Part shown: one piece after another, positions 44,696 to 57,079 of the stretch | How the letters are laid out: each line of letters starts with the position of its first letter | Numbering within the stretch: position 1 is the stretch's first letter | Origin: Eucommia ulmoides | Lineage: Eukaryota; Streptophyta; Magnoliopsida; Garryales; Eucommiaceae | Length of the DNA: 64,000 bases | NCBI GenBank assembly: GCA_016647705.1 | Contig: CM028328.1 | Location: 44,878,647-44,942,646 of the forward strand | Reading direction: 5' to 3' | Translations under genes and position numbers: made by a program | Notes under the pieces: model-generated | The model's database searches: none | Seen by the model: the letters and a program-made list of their open reading frames with translations, nothing else | What the model was told of the DNA's origin: nothing

Positions 44696-45851
44696 TTTTT
44701 GGCCCAATGAGCTACCCAAGAGAGGGTAAATTGGGTAGTTATAAAAAAATGTAAACAAATAAATCTTTCAACACTTAATTATCAAATAATCATTTTTTTC
44801 TAAATCAATTATTATCTTCGTAACGCAGCAGATAAGTGTTTAATTTTAAGTGTACACCTAAACACAATATAATAAAAATAAAGAATGCAGCACACCAAGA
44901 TATATCATTGTTAAACAAGCTAGCCTAATCTAGTCCCCCCGAGCTCTACGGAGATTCACAACCTCTAAACCCCTAATTCCTTTAACGATAGGAACCAAAC
45001 TCTTACAACGATTCTTTTTCTAAGCTCAGAATCAACCTTTAAAATTTTTCTTTTCTCAGGTTAAGGAAGAACCTTATTTTTTTACCAAGCTAAAAACTAA
45101 CTTAATTCTATTACAAGAAGAATCAAAACCTCACAACACCCATAAATATCATTTTTCCAAATAAGTATGGAACCTTTACATTTCACTCAAATTAATTCAA
45201 TTTTAGGGAGAATCAAAATCTAGTTATTTTCAATGGAAAATAATAATCTAACATTTTTATACTTAGGACAAAGATCAAACCTCAATATTTTTCACAAGAA
45301 AAATATCAAAACCTAGCTACCCTAACTAGACACCAATCCAACCGTGTCTAATCCGCTCAAACTCACAAATACAGAAAAATATGAGTTTTTTCCCACAAAA
45401 AACTTCTACCACCTCAATGCAGTTATACTTGATTAATGTCCCAAAATTTACTACATGATAGATACAATGTGAGACAAATTAATATCTAATTAATAAACAA
45501 GTGTGGGTAACACAAATTAAAGTACATAATCAAATAATCACACAAAATAGTTTTAAAAAGATTTTCAGATTTTTACGTTTGAAAACGATTTTCTAATAAT
45601 CTTAAATCCAAGCAAGCAATAATAATATGAAATCAAAATTAAGAACAATAATTTGGAAAAATCTCACTAGAAAAATACCGAAGAATGAAAATAAAATCAC
45701 AAGATAGCACAAGTCGGTGACGCCAAATCAATCAGGAGTTTAGATCAAGAACTTATCACGAAATCTCTCTCAAAATATCTTAGCAAAATAATAATTCTTA
45801 GAAAAGCGTAGGAACTGATGTTTTTTATATATTTCATTAAAATTTCGCAGG

Positions 45852-45863
45852 TCTATATATAAA
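45852..45863 (-). promoter_or_regulatory. TATA box of the copia LTR
   Basis: The minus strand reads CTTTATATATAGA about 1.17 kb from the LTR start, followed 80-120 bp on by a CTAAGAATTATTATTTTGC leader. The solo LTR has the weaker counterpart TCTATTAATAGAGAC at 54932-54946. Confidence 0.55.
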
Positions 45864-46204
45864 GACTGATAACAAGCTCTCCAATGACTACTTTTTAAAA
45901 GATATGCCTCTAAAAAGCACTCTTAGACCCCACATAACATAATCATTTAATTCTGGTGTAATTCACTTTAAAATATCTTTTAAAACTTTCAAACAAGTCC
46001 ATAAAATATTTATCAATTATCAATCATAAAGATAAGAAGTATTTAGCTACTTAAATTGGGAGAATCTTAAATTATATGGACTAAATTAATAGGGATATTA
46101 AAATATATGTATCATATCTTCAATGAGATCAGATCCTCCAAAATTCTCCCATTAAATCATCAAAAATGGCTATTTTTTATCGAATACCAAGTTCCTCGAA
46201 ATCT

Positions 46205-46640
46205 CAACCGAAACAGTCGGTTGATCGATCCTTGGTCGTCGATTGACCGATTGATAGAGCGTTGAAACCAGGCCAAACTAAAACGTTAGTCGGTTGACCG
46301 ATTCCCCTCTAGTCGGTTGACCGATTGGTATAGAGAATTTCTCCTGCCAAACTTCAATCCATTTGGTTGACCGATCGCTCCACAATCAGTTGACCGATTG
46401 TTTCAGAGACTTCACCTGCCAAAACCTTAAGCCTATCGGTTGATTGATCTCCTTTAGTCGATTGACCGATTGATGCATGAACTACTCATTTTGATCCTAA
46501 AACCTCACTGTTTCAAATAGTTGACCGATCTCTTTTGATCACTTGACCGATTGATGTTGAGTGGCCATTTCCTTCCGCAATTTTGCCCCAAAACCCACTG
46601 CTTGATTCAGTTAACCGATTATTTTTCTCGGTTGACTAAA
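46205..46640 (-). repeat. Cluster of TCGGTTGACCGATT repeats in the copia U3
   Basis: Ten or more copies or near-copies of the interrupted palindrome TCGGT-TG-ACCGA occur in pairs 25-35 bp apart (for example 46294, 46313, 46363, 46386, 46435). The sister LTR at 54375-54600 keeps degenerate copies (GTCGATCGAC, GTCAATCGATTG, GTCGACCGACGG). Confidence 0.85.
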
Positions 46641-48399
46641 TTGACCCTAAACTTTAACTTTTTATACTTTAATCCTTATTTTTAATTAGATCAATTTCTA
46701 TTTCTAATTTCACATAAGGAGCACATAATAAATCAATAACTAGGATCCTAAATTCTATCATTTCAATACACAAAAGATAATTCATTTAATAGTGTCGTGT
46801 GTAATCCTAATTTGGGTTGCATTAAGAGTATAAAAGTATTGAATTGTTTTCACCTAATTTTTTCAAGATCTTCAACACTATTCATTTCTTCACTGCATAT
46901 ATCTTTGCGCCCCTAATATTTTCATCATGATGTCTTTACCAATATGGAACTCTTTTCTGAAATACTCAACAAACATATTAATTCCATAAAAAACATCAAC
47001 ACTTAATTGTCCATCAAAACCTAGGAATCGACAGTTTTAATTTTAGAAATCTTAGATTCTCTACACAAAGAAATCTAAGAAGAAGAAGAAGAAGAAGAAA
47101 AAGCAAATAAAGAAAAAGAAGAACTATCATATCAAAAGACAAGGTAAGTACCAAAAACCTCCAAATCTTTTACATACTTGTCTAAAACAAATACAAACAC
47201 ACAAAAAAAGGGTCAAAACCCGACAAAAAATATAAGTCGTTCTCCGATAATGCACTTTATTTTTTCACATTTTACTTTATTGTCATCTACTTTCCCGCAG
47301 TTTACTTTTTTGCATTTACTTTACTATTATTTACTTTACCTTTGTGTCTTTCCGCACTTTACATTTCAACATTTTTTTTAAGCCAAGGCCTTGGACCGGC
47401 ACTAAGTCACGATCATTGGCCTGACACGTTTTTTCCTTTTTAGTCAAGTCCTCGGATTGAGTATACCTATACATATATATTATTATACTTATCTATAGAT
47501 ACTATGATCTATATATATATATTAATATTTTACCTACCATTTTTCTTTTGTTTACATATCAAAACACAAAAATCATGAAAACAAGAAAATGAAAAATAAA
47601 AAGGAAGTGTTACTTAAGCTAAAAATCTTCCCAAAAAATAATTTTGTTTAAGATTATTATGGCCAAATTTTGTTTTTTCTTAGTTTGAATAAAAACCAAA
47701 ATTCAAGTCTCATTTGTTTCTTCCAAAACAAATGATACTTCAAAAATTCTTTCAATAAAAAAATAAAATGTTTCTCCATTTAAACAAACAAAAAATAAAA
47801 ATCTTTAAATATTTCTTTCTTCCAAAAAGATAAAAATGCATTTCTAAAAATAATTTTTCATTCTTTTTAAATAATTAAAAAAAAAATCCTCAAAATTTTG
47901 TTTTCTTTTTCAAAAATGAAGATTTTTAAATATTTTTTAAAAAAATCATAATAAATTCTTTTTTCTTTAAAAATATTTTTTCAAAAAACACAAAAACCTC
48001 TTTAATAAATGTTTTCTTCACTAAAAGACAAAATTTTCATGGAAATGTATATTTCTTCTAATATGGTTTTCTTCACTACAAGACAACTTTTCTTAAAATA
48101 TTTTTTCATTAAAAATATATTTTCTTAAATATTTCATTCAAAAATAAAAAATTTATTTTTGTAAAAATAATTTTTTTATGGGTAATTAATTTTTTAGTCC
48201 TCTATAAAGACCCAATAGAGAAATCAAACTCCATGACATGAATAATTAAGTTTTCAGACCCCACAAATTTTTTTTAAAAAAAATCCTTCATTCTGGCCCT
48301 TCTTTTTAACATTTATTTATAAGTCTGTCATTCTATCCTTATGCAACAAAACAAATTTGGACAACAAAATGTGTTTACCTTAATGTGTGAAATAAAAAT

Positions 48400-48650
48400 C
48401 ACTTACAACATAGTCAAACTTAGTAGCATTAACGTTAATACAATTACAACCCAACGCATTTAACTTAATTGCGTTAACATTAACGCAATTACTACCCAGC
48501 ACATTTACTTAATTGTATTAACGTTAACACGATTACAACTTAGCACATTTAATTTAATTGCGTTAACGTTAACGCGATTACAACCCAACACATTTAACTT
48601 AATTGAGTTAACATTAACGTAAACTTATTCAAGTAAATACCCATTACCTA
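48400..48650 (+). repeat. TTAACGTTAACG tandem array, first block (about 46-bp unit)
   Basis: Five units of ATTGCGTTAACGTTAACGCG plus ATTACAACCCAACACATTTA plus ACTTA. Each has the self-complementary core GTTAACGTTAAC or a near form. It is preceded by AAATAAAAATCACTTACAAC, which recurs before the second block. Confidence 0.85.
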
Positions 48651-49084
48651 TATTACAATATTACATTGGGAATTGACGTTAACGTTGTTGCATCCAATTT
48701 ATTTTTTTTATTTTTGCAAGTTAACGTATCATCTCTCAATCTGTCTGTTTTGTGCGTTACATTAACTTTAACTCATTTCACTAGCAGACGTGTTGTGTGT
48801 TTTTTTCTTAAATATTTAACGTATTTTGTATGTATTTACGTTAACGCATCTTGTCTATTTGTGTGTATGTTAACGTTAATGTTTTTTTATTTTTTATTTT
48901 TGTGGTTCACATTACCGCCCCTTTTCCTTATTTGTTTTTGTGTGTATTAACGTTAATGCATTTGTCTAAGTTTGCGTTAACGTTAATACACATTTTGTTG
49001 TCTCTCTCTGTATTAAACATTAATGCATTTAATGTTGTCCAAAAAATGTGTAAAATAAAAATCACTCACAACATAAACAAACTT

Positions 49085-49385
49085 AGTTGTATTAACGTTA
49101 ACGCAATTATAACCCAACACATTTAACTTAATTGCTTTAACGTTGATGCAATTACTAGCCAATACATTTAACTTAATTGCGTTAACGTTAACACGATTAC
49201 AACTCAGCATATTTAACTTAATTGCGTTAACGTTAACGCGATTATAACCCAACACATTTAACTTAATTGAGTTAACGTTAACGCAATTACAACTCAGCAC
49301 ATTTAATTTAACGTTAACGCAATTACAACCCAACACATTTAACTTAATTGTGTTAACGTTAACGCGATTACAAACACAACACATT
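49085..49385 (+). repeat. TTAACGTTAACG tandem array, second block
   Basis: Six to seven units like those of the first block, introduced by the same lead sequence (AAATAAAAATCACTCACAAC, 49050-49069). The minus-strand open frame across it encodes only the translated repeat and is not a gene. Confidence 0.85.
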
Positions 49386-51180
49386 TTGTTATCTCTCTGT
49401 GTGTTAACATAAACACATTTAATTTTATCCAGAAAACATGTGAAAAAAATTACATAAACACACCAACGTTAATGTAAATTTAACACCCTCTCCAATTTCA
49501 CCGCAGAAACGAGCATCAAAATAAAAAAAATAAAAAAATAAAAATAAAATAAAAAATTACGAAACCCAGATCTAGAAACAAGGAGGAGAGAAGTCAGAGC
49601 ACATCACCGGCTGTTGGTTTCAGATCTTGGAGTGGGTGTCAGATCTTGGCTTGCGGTGGTGATGTTTGCGGCGGTAATGGGTAGCCGAGGAAGAGAGAGA
49701 ACGTGAGCAGCTAAGGAATTTAGAGAGAGAGAGAGAACGTGAGCGGCAAACATCAACGAACGTCGGTGGCTTGCGGCGAATTTAGAGAGAGAACTTCAAA
49801 TTTGAGAGAGAGAGATGTCTATGGTTTAGAGTGAGAAAGGATAAACAGTTAAGTTGGTATGGTCCAACACTTTAGAGAGAGATAGAGAGAGAATAAAGTG
49901 AAAGAGAACATCAGACTTGAGAGAAAGAGAGATGTCTATGGTTCCAGGGCACATGTGACTTTTTAGTGCTCTTTTTGTCTTTTTGGAGGACTACAAACTA
50001 AACTACATGTACGAAAAGGTTTGATCTCTAACCAAACATATAAAAAAGATTTTTTTCTGAATGGTCTCTCTATGCGGGACTATATAATAAAAAACTCTTT
50101 TTTTTATCTCAAAAAAATGTCTTTTTCAACAAGAAGAGAAAATTTTCTTAAAAATATTTATTTTCAAATTGTTTCAATTTCAAATTGTTTTTTTCTTAAA
50201 TCTGTTCAAAACTTTTGTTTCCTATTTGAAATTATTTTCTTAAAGTTTTTTCCAAAAAGTTTTGTTTCTATTTAAAAAGTGAAAATGTTTAATTTTCTCT
50301 TAATCATTTTTTTAAATAAAAAATACCTTTTCTTCTCTAAATATTTTACAAGAATATTTATTTTCTTAAATCACACTTTTCCATCTATAAAAACAAAAAA
50401 AAATATTTTCCTAAGTCTTTAATTTTTCTTTTCATTAAAAAAATTCTTTTCTCAAAAAATAAATGAAAAGTCTTTTAACTTCATTTCTTCATTTCTTTTC
50501 ATCCTCTTTTAAAACATAAAGTTTTGTCATCATAATTAAATTAAAAATCAATAGGTGGCTTAAAAAAGGGATATTTTTACATTTTTATTTGCTTTAGTTT
50601 ACATGTTTCATTTTACTTGCAGGCATATTAGCTTTATTTTAATGAACTAGTCATAATAAATTATATTAAGGGAAAAAGATCATGTTAATCAACCAAATCA
50701 AACAAAATTTGGACTTGATTTAAGTTGAAATACTTAGACACTAAAGTACCGTTTTCGAACGGATGTCTTGGGGTGTCTAACACCTTTCCCGAGCCTAACT
50801 GACCTCCGAACCTACAGATATTCTGGCTAAGACCATTTTGAATCAAATTTGGGGGGTCATTTTCAAAAAAACAAAAATCAATTCTTTCACTATTTTCTTT
50901 GAAACCCAGTGACCTAACACACCTTTTCAAAACCAATGCTAGGTGACGACTCCAAATTTTTCATAGAATGTTTGGCCCAAGTAAATTAATTCAAAATCGA
51001 CACCTAAGAAAAGCTCTTGAACTTTTCTTCTTTTTTTTTTCTAAAATCGTTTTCAAGAGTAATGCTTATCCAAAAGAATTTTCTAAAAGATAAGTTATTT
51101 TAAAAAATGAACGGGTTCCGAATATTACACCGGCACTCAGTCGGCGTTATCATTTGCGAGCGAAATTCGGGGCACGTCAA

Positions 51181-53779
51181 ATAGATAATAGTAAAAAATG
51201 CACATTTAATTTTCAAATATTTTGAAGATAAATATGTAATTTTATTTTAGCAAATAAATAGTAAGACAAAATTTGTCTTATGTAATATGAAATAACAATA
51301 AATAATTACAAGGAAATAACAATAATTAATTAACGAGGGCACCTAACAGAGTTTAGGGTTTAGTATGTTAAAAAAACTCTTAGTAGTACAATATGTTTTG
51401 ATAACATAATAGAAATTGATGGTTTATGATGGATAAATTACACATTTACATATTGAAATAATTAATTGGACTTTGAAGTTCCACCAAACTTTTTGGAATG
51501 TTATATCTTAATAATATATTTTATATTGTCCACAAGAGTTATTATTGATTATTATTTATTAGAATTGAATTTATTTACTTTTTAAATTGTCAAATATATC
51601 TTGTATCTTGGGTTAAAGATAATGGGCTAAAAAGATTAATTTCAGATATCTGAATATTTTTTAACTTAATAAATTATTAAATTTTAATTAAATATTTAGA
51701 AAATAAATTACTAAGCATAGTTATGTCTGTGTGTTTGTGTGTATATATTCTAATTATTTATTCCAACCTAAAAAATATGATCAACATTTACTTAGTTTTC
51801 AATAAAAAGAGAAATATTACACACAGGAGTAGACTGTAATTTCATATAGATTTTATTTATTTTTTTATTTTAATTGAACAAATGAGTTTTGGTTAAAAAA
51901 AAAAAATTAAAGAATTTTTTGTAATTTTATAAATGCAAATGAATAGTAGACAAAATATTACCTTTAAACGTAATACTGCATAATGACATTCTAATATACA
52001 GATACATCATTTTATTTTATTTTATTTTTATTTTTAAAAAAAGTGGGCCTTTAAATTTGAAACCTTTCGAGTAACTTTATAATTGCACTTATCAAACATA
52101 GTTGCCTTATAGAAGACTATAGGAGTAAGAAGATAAAATAAAAAAATTATTTATACAAATGAACATTGAAAAAATATTGACTTTTATAAAAGTTATTAGC
52201 AAGAAAATTGCTATATTTAGAGATAGATATGGAAAAATAAATGAAAAAAAATGTATCTTTTACTTTTCAAAAATTTTGAAGATAAATATGTAATTTTATT
52301 TTTGCAAATGAACAGTGAATAAAAGTTGGACATTGGCTAGGTTGTAGTTAGGTAAAACGATACAACGCAATAATATAAATTAACTTAGTCAAATGAATAG
52401 TACCTCTGATTTAAAAAAATTCCTTCTACCTATATAAATGATTTTTTAATTATTATTTTTACAGTAAATTGTGTTCGTATCAACTTGCGCACAACTCGAC
52501 TAATCACTTCCCCGAACGATTTTAAGGGCACACTTTCTCATATTGGTCTGCTGCATTCAGAATTAAATTTAAAATTTAATTTGTGGAGTTGATGGAAACT
52601 CTATAGACCGAAAAATGTAATAAAAAAAATCATATTAAAAAATTGAATAGTTTGGGAGAGAGAGTATTTGGTTTGAAATTAAAAAGGTATCATGTTTTTC
52701 ATTGATTCATAGAGTACGAATTGTTTTTAATTTGTTTTAGCTTAATATTCATTTATTTATTTGGCTCTCGTGATGCACGAATTGTGACTATCAAGTGTCA
52801 ACTATTTGTTATTACTTCTGAAATTTATTTACATATTATAGTGATTTTTAACAACACTTCAAGACTTCTACACAATGCTAATGGTCAAGACTACAATAGA
52901 AGCTTCCAATCTTTAAAAGCTATATTGTAAAGCAACAATCACTATCACCATTAAACAAATAAACAATCTCTTAATCTCTAAGCAACAATTTTTTTGTGAT
53001 TTGCCAATCCTTTTTAAAAATATATCTTTCACTTAATTAACATTAATTTTGCGAAATTTAAGAGCTTAAGATTATTTTATACTCACCTAATTATGACTAA
53101 TTATAATATAAAGTATATAGTTTGTTATAATTTGTATTTTAACGTTTTCAATATTGTATCACTTTGTTTTTTAATGTTTCAACTCTTTAATTCATAATTT
53201 TTTTACAATCTCTAGTTTTCTTTTTCTTTTTCTTTTTCTTTTCGAGATTATTGTCACAACCTTTCATAATATATAGATTTTAAAACTATTTTTAGAAAAT
53301 AATATTTTTAAATATTAAATATACATGAATTTTATTGGTCGTCCGATGTCGTAAAACTCTTTTTAAATTTATTTTTTTTTAACAAAACAACGAATCGTTT
53401 TTTCCTAATAGTGTCCTTAAAAAAAAAAAAAAACACTCTACAATGGCCCTCCTCATGGCAATGGGCAGTGGCAGGAGATGGTCCAATACGATGGCCGACA
53501 GTAATGGTCAGTCGTTCTGACAGAGTGGTCCGCAGTACTCCGACTTGGTGGCCAATGATCTATAAAATGAGGGAATGAGCTTTGAAGACATAAAAGTAAA
53601 ACTAATTTAAAAATAAAAAAATGTTGGTGTTTTGAGGTAGAAAAAAAATAGCCAAATTATTGTAGCAAACAATTAGGCTTTTGGGCCTGACCTAAATCAC
53701 TATTTTTATAGTTATAATTATTTAGTGAAAATGAAGAATTTAACTAATTTATATAATACAATAACTCAGTTTATATTAA
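51181..53779. other. AT-rich intergenic DNA, no gene
   Basis: I see no coding sequence or LTR. A block TTTTGAAGATAAATATGTAA then TTTTATTTTAGCAAATRAA occurs at 51221-51259 and again at 52276-52313. Shorter relatives (AATTTTATAAATGCAAATGA) occur near 51932-51951 and 52150. A GC-richer piece at 53440-53570 (ATGGCCCTCCTCATGGCAAT and following) has no open frame of note. A (TTTTTC)n stretch is at 53219-53243. Confidence 0.5.
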
Positions 53780-53948
53780 AGGAAATATGTTGTTCACTCT
53801 GCATCCTTTCTATTTTTCAAAATTTGTATTACTCGCCTAACTATTTTTAATAGACAAATATCTAAGCAATCTATTTCTCTCTTATTTATTTTTCAAATCC
53901 TTCTTTTCAATTTTATGATTCAAATAACCCAAATTCTACCACCTCACC

Positions 53949-55969
53949 TGTTGAACCTAATATTTTGATGAACAATTAAACGATGTTTTATAGAATTAAT
54001 GATTTTATTGAATGGTTTCAGATTAAAAGTTTCAAAAGTTGAAATGAGAAAAAAAAAATTGATCAAAAAGAGGAATCATTGAAGAGGTATCGTCGAAGAA
54101 GAATCGTTGAAGAAAATGTAGCGGGTGTTAAATGGAAATGATGAACACGTGAAAAGTTTTGAAGACATTGAAGACAATTAGGTGAAAACAACTATTTACT
54201 TATATACTCTAATGCAACTCAAATTAGAATCACGCACGACACTTTAAAGTAAGTTAATCCTATGTGTGTTAATTTAGAGGTTTAAATTGTGTTTTATTAT
54301 GTGCTAATTACGTGAAATGGTTTTGGTTAATAAGCTAAGTGAAAAATGGGTTTTAAAGCATAAATTGATAAGTTTTCGGGTCAATTTGGTCAACTGAAAA
54401 AAGGGGTCGATCGACTAACCAAAACAGTGTGTTTTAGAAATGGGAGACATTCTGATCTATTCAGTCAACCGATGAAAACAGTGGCCGAAATGGAAAATAG
54501 GAAGGAGCCTCTGATCCTATCAGTCAATCGATTGGGTGCAAGCCAACGGATAGTTTTGGTCGTTGGCAAGGGGCGGTCGACCGACGGAGAAGGGCGGTCA
54601 CTGATTCGGTTTCTTAGTCAAATCATCTCATTTTTTATGATTTCAAGAAAGGTTTTTGAAAGATTTAGGTATATTTCACATATATATGATATATTTAATA
54701 ATTTCTATTTAATTGATCCATTTAATTAAATATTCTTTTAATTAAAATGATTTAGCATTTCCAATTTTGATGGATTTCGAATTAAAAAAGTTTTAAGGAT
54801 CAAAATGAGTTTTTCCAAGAGTAGATTTTAATGAAACATACATATTTTGAATATATGGAATATATGGGATCTTGAGATATCATTTAATGACATATCTTTT
54901 GAAAACTAACCGTTGGAGGTTTAGTTCTAGGTCTATTAATAGAGACATGCGGGATTAAGTTGAAACACATCAAGAATAATTATATTTGTCTTTTTCTAAG
55001 AGAGATAGTATTGCTGAGATTTCTAAGAGAGATTATATTTAAGTTCTGGATCTAAAGCACTCATTTTTTGCATCATCGGTTTACATTTCTTATTGTGAAT
55101 TCATTCTTGCTTTCGATGAGTTCCGGTGAGATCTTTCCAAGCTCTATTTATTGCTTTCTTAGATTATTTATAATTCATTACTTGATTAAGGTATATTAGA
55201 AAAATCTTTTTTCCAACTTAATTCTTGAAAATCTTTTAAACGATTTTTATTGATTATCTGATTACGTGCTTCTTTTGGAAAGAAACTTGATATTTTTTGT
55301 ATTTGTGAGTTTAAGCAGATTAGACACGTTTGGGTCAATTTCTAATCAGGGTAGCTAGGATTTCGATCTTTTTCCTATGAAAAATATTAGGGTTTGATCT
55401 TTATCCTGCAAACAGTTTAGGTTAGTCTTTTTCCTTAAAAAGATTAGGTTTTAATTCCTCTTGTAATTGAATTAAATGTGATTATAAAGGTTCTTCCTAA
55501 GCCTGCGAAAATGATAAGTTAGATAATGATAGGTTGATTCTGAGTCTGTAAAAGAATCAGGTGTGTAAAGATTGATTCTGAATCTGCAAAAAGAATCAGG
55601 ATAGTTAGGGTTTGATTCTAAGACTGGAAAAAGAATTAGGTAAGTCTTCAACCTATAAAAAAGATTGTAAGGATTTGCTTCTTACCAATGAAAGGAATCA
55701 GGAGTTTAGTGGATTGCAAATATACATAAAGCTTGGGGGGTTGGATATAGGTAAGAGTAACTTATTGAACCATGATATATTGTTATGTACTGTATTGTTA
55801 TCTTTATGTTGGTTTGGGTGTGCACTTAGTTAAACACATTTTCGTTGCATAACATGATAATAATTGATTTAGAAAAATTAGCTATTTGTGTTTAGTTTAA
55901 TTGTTTAAATTTTTATAATTACCTAATTCAACCCCCCCTCCCCCCTCTTGGTAGCTCTTTAGGCCAACA
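53949..55969 (+). mobile_element. Copia solo LTR
   Basis: A 2021-bp LTR starts TGTTGAACCTAATATTTTG and ends TTTAGGCCAACA (terminal inverted TGTTG/CAACA). It belongs to the same family as the LTR at 44697-47033, in the opposite orientation. Shared parts run from the AGGTGAAAACAA block (54180) through the ATTAGACACGTTTGGG region (55319) and repeated GATTCTGARTCTG blocks (55540-55640) to CCCCTCTTGGTAGCTCTTTA at the end. Flanks TCACC and TCATT match in three of five positions, so the target duplication is decayed. No internal region is present. Small open frames within it are not called. Confidence 0.82.
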
Positions 55970-55970
55970 T

Positions 55971-56022
55971 CATTTTTTTTCTTTCTTTCTTTCTTTTTTT
56001 TCTTTCTTTTTTTTTTTTTTTT
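55971..56022 (+). repeat. T/C-rich simple repeat (CTTT)n
   Basis: TTTCTTTC-type tract with a long T run, directly after the copia solo LTR. Confidence 0.85.
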
Positions 56023-56425
56023 GTATTTTATATTTTGTGATCTATAATAAAAAAGAAAGAGTATACTTTTAAAAGATATTGTTAAGAGACATTACTAATT
56101 ATTATATTTAAAAATAGAAAACAGCTCAGTATATATTTTTTGGAGATATTTTCAAAACACAAGAAATATTTTCAAAATATGGGCATCATCCTTCTCCTTC
56201 TCTCCATCATTAATGTACATTTATCCAAATCTTCCACTTCTCTCCTTTTTATTTTTTAATTCAAAATAGCTCAAATTCCATCACCCCATATTTTTCTTTC
56301 ATAATTATATTTTTATTTTATTTTATAATTTATGTAATAAAATAAAAAGAGAGAAATATTTTTAAGACACATTATTAGCTATTAAATTTAAAAGTAGATC
56401 TCAAAGATCATAACTAAGTTTGACA

Positions 56426-57079
56426 GAAAAAATAGATTTCCATCCAAACAAAAATAATTGTCTCTTCTTTCTCCATCTCTCTATTTTTATCAAAGAAGTG
56501 TTCAAATCATCTTCTTGGATAAATTATTTGATTATCTTTGGAGTTAAATCACTTACAGATTTTTATTCCTATTTTTTTAATCATTTATTCTTTAAGTTAA
56601 TATTAACTAATTATTTAATTTTTGAGTTAATATCAAGTAGGACTACAACATAGGTTGATAACAGCTAAATGTTAAATTCATATGGTTAAGAACAAGTAGA
56701 ACTAGAAAGTAAGTTAAAAAAGACTAAAAAATAAATTGCTATAAAATAGGAGGAAAGTAAAATTTAGATAGAGGACTTCATAATAGGCTCATTGATATTA
56801 TTTTAATTTTTATTTGGCAAACAAAATATTTATCCACTTTATATTTATTTTTTTAACACTTATTGGTTTGTGTCGGTGTGTAATTATTATTTTTGTTTTA
56901 ACAGTTTATGAAACAATTTATGCACAGAATATTTTTTTTAAAGTTATGAAACAACTTATTACATATGCATCTAATAGAAGATGAAAAGGTATAGCTTCGA
57001 AGTCTATTCTTAAAGGATATTTCTGAACACAATACCATGTTGAATATTAAAGTAAATATTTTATTTCACGAGTTCATAT
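56426..57079. other. AT-rich DNA, nothing recognised
   Basis: No gene, LTR end or TIR seen. A plus-strand frame of 77 codons (56420-56653) is a low-complexity AT-rich reading without domains. Confidence 0.5.

Larger units (their letters stand above)
44697..47033 (-). mobile_element. Copia 5' LTR
   Basis: It is about 2.34 kb. On the minus strand it starts TGTCGATTCCTAGGTTTTGATG (47033; written here as two parts of one start) and ends TAGCTCATTGGGCCAAAA. It is homologous over its length to the solo LTR at 53949-55969. The AATTGGGTAGTTATAAAAAA end region, the repeated TGATTCT(GA)(GA) blocks (45000-45400) and the TCGGTTGACCGA cluster (46205-46640) are shared. A TATA box lies at 45852-45863. Bases 44840-45830 are U5/leader-like and hold no genes. 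Confidence 0.82.
48178..50045 (+). mobile_element. TIR DNA transposon relic carrying satellite arrays
   Basis: The left end TAATTAATTTTTTAGTCCTC then TATAAAGACCCAATAGAG (from about 48183) is mirrored at the right end: the reverse complement of 49960-50000 reads AGTTTGTAGTCCTCCAAAAA then GACAAAAAGAGCAC. No transposase is seen. The interior has two TTAACG arrays (48400-48650, 49085-49385), a spacer with dispersed TTAACGTTAA motifs, and a GC-richer part at 49560-49930 with ATTTAGAGAGAGA and GGCTTGCGGCG blocks. Superfamily is not certain; long degenerate TIRs without a clear TSD would fit a Mutator-like element. Edges are approximate. Confidence 0.55.
47034..51180 (+). mobile_element. 3' LTR of G3 (Ogre/Tat-like), 5'-truncated and interrupted
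   Basis: It begins in LTR leader sequence (GAAGAAGAAGAAG ... AGACAAGGTAAGTACC, 47068-47150) next to the copia LTR. It holds AAGGCCTTGGACCGGCACTA (47386-47405), long T-rich stretches, the block TACCGTTTTCGAACGGATG (50747-50765) with CCTTTCCCGAGCCTAACTGA (50784-50803), then CAATGCTAGGTGACGACTCC (50934-50953). It ends GAAATTCGGGGCACGTCA at 51180. The first part of the LTR is missing or displaced by the copia element. A TIR element occupies about 48178-50045. The flank after 51180 is unrelated AT-rich DNA. Confidence 0.68.
53780..56425. repeat. AT-rich repeat in two direct copies, one split by a copia solo LTR
   Basis: Copy 1 is 53780-53948 plus 55970-56130, and copy 2 is about 56180-56425. Shared blocks are CAAATAACCCAAATTCTACC ACC (53930) with CAAAATAGCTCAAATTCCAT CACC (56262), and AGAGACATTACTAATTATTA (56083) with AAGACACATTATTAGCTATT (56363). 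The comparison gives the pre-insertion sequence and supports the edges of the LTR inside copy 1. Confidence 0.6.

Noticed and set aside
49013..49384. A 123-codon repeat protein on the minus strand (VNVNAIKLNVL units)
   Set aside because: It translates the TTAACG array exactly and has no start context or conservation beyond the DNA repeat.
48400..49385. CRISPR-like array
   Set aside because: Units are contiguous without unique spacers, the host is a plant nuclear genome, and the repeats diverge gradually as in a satellite.
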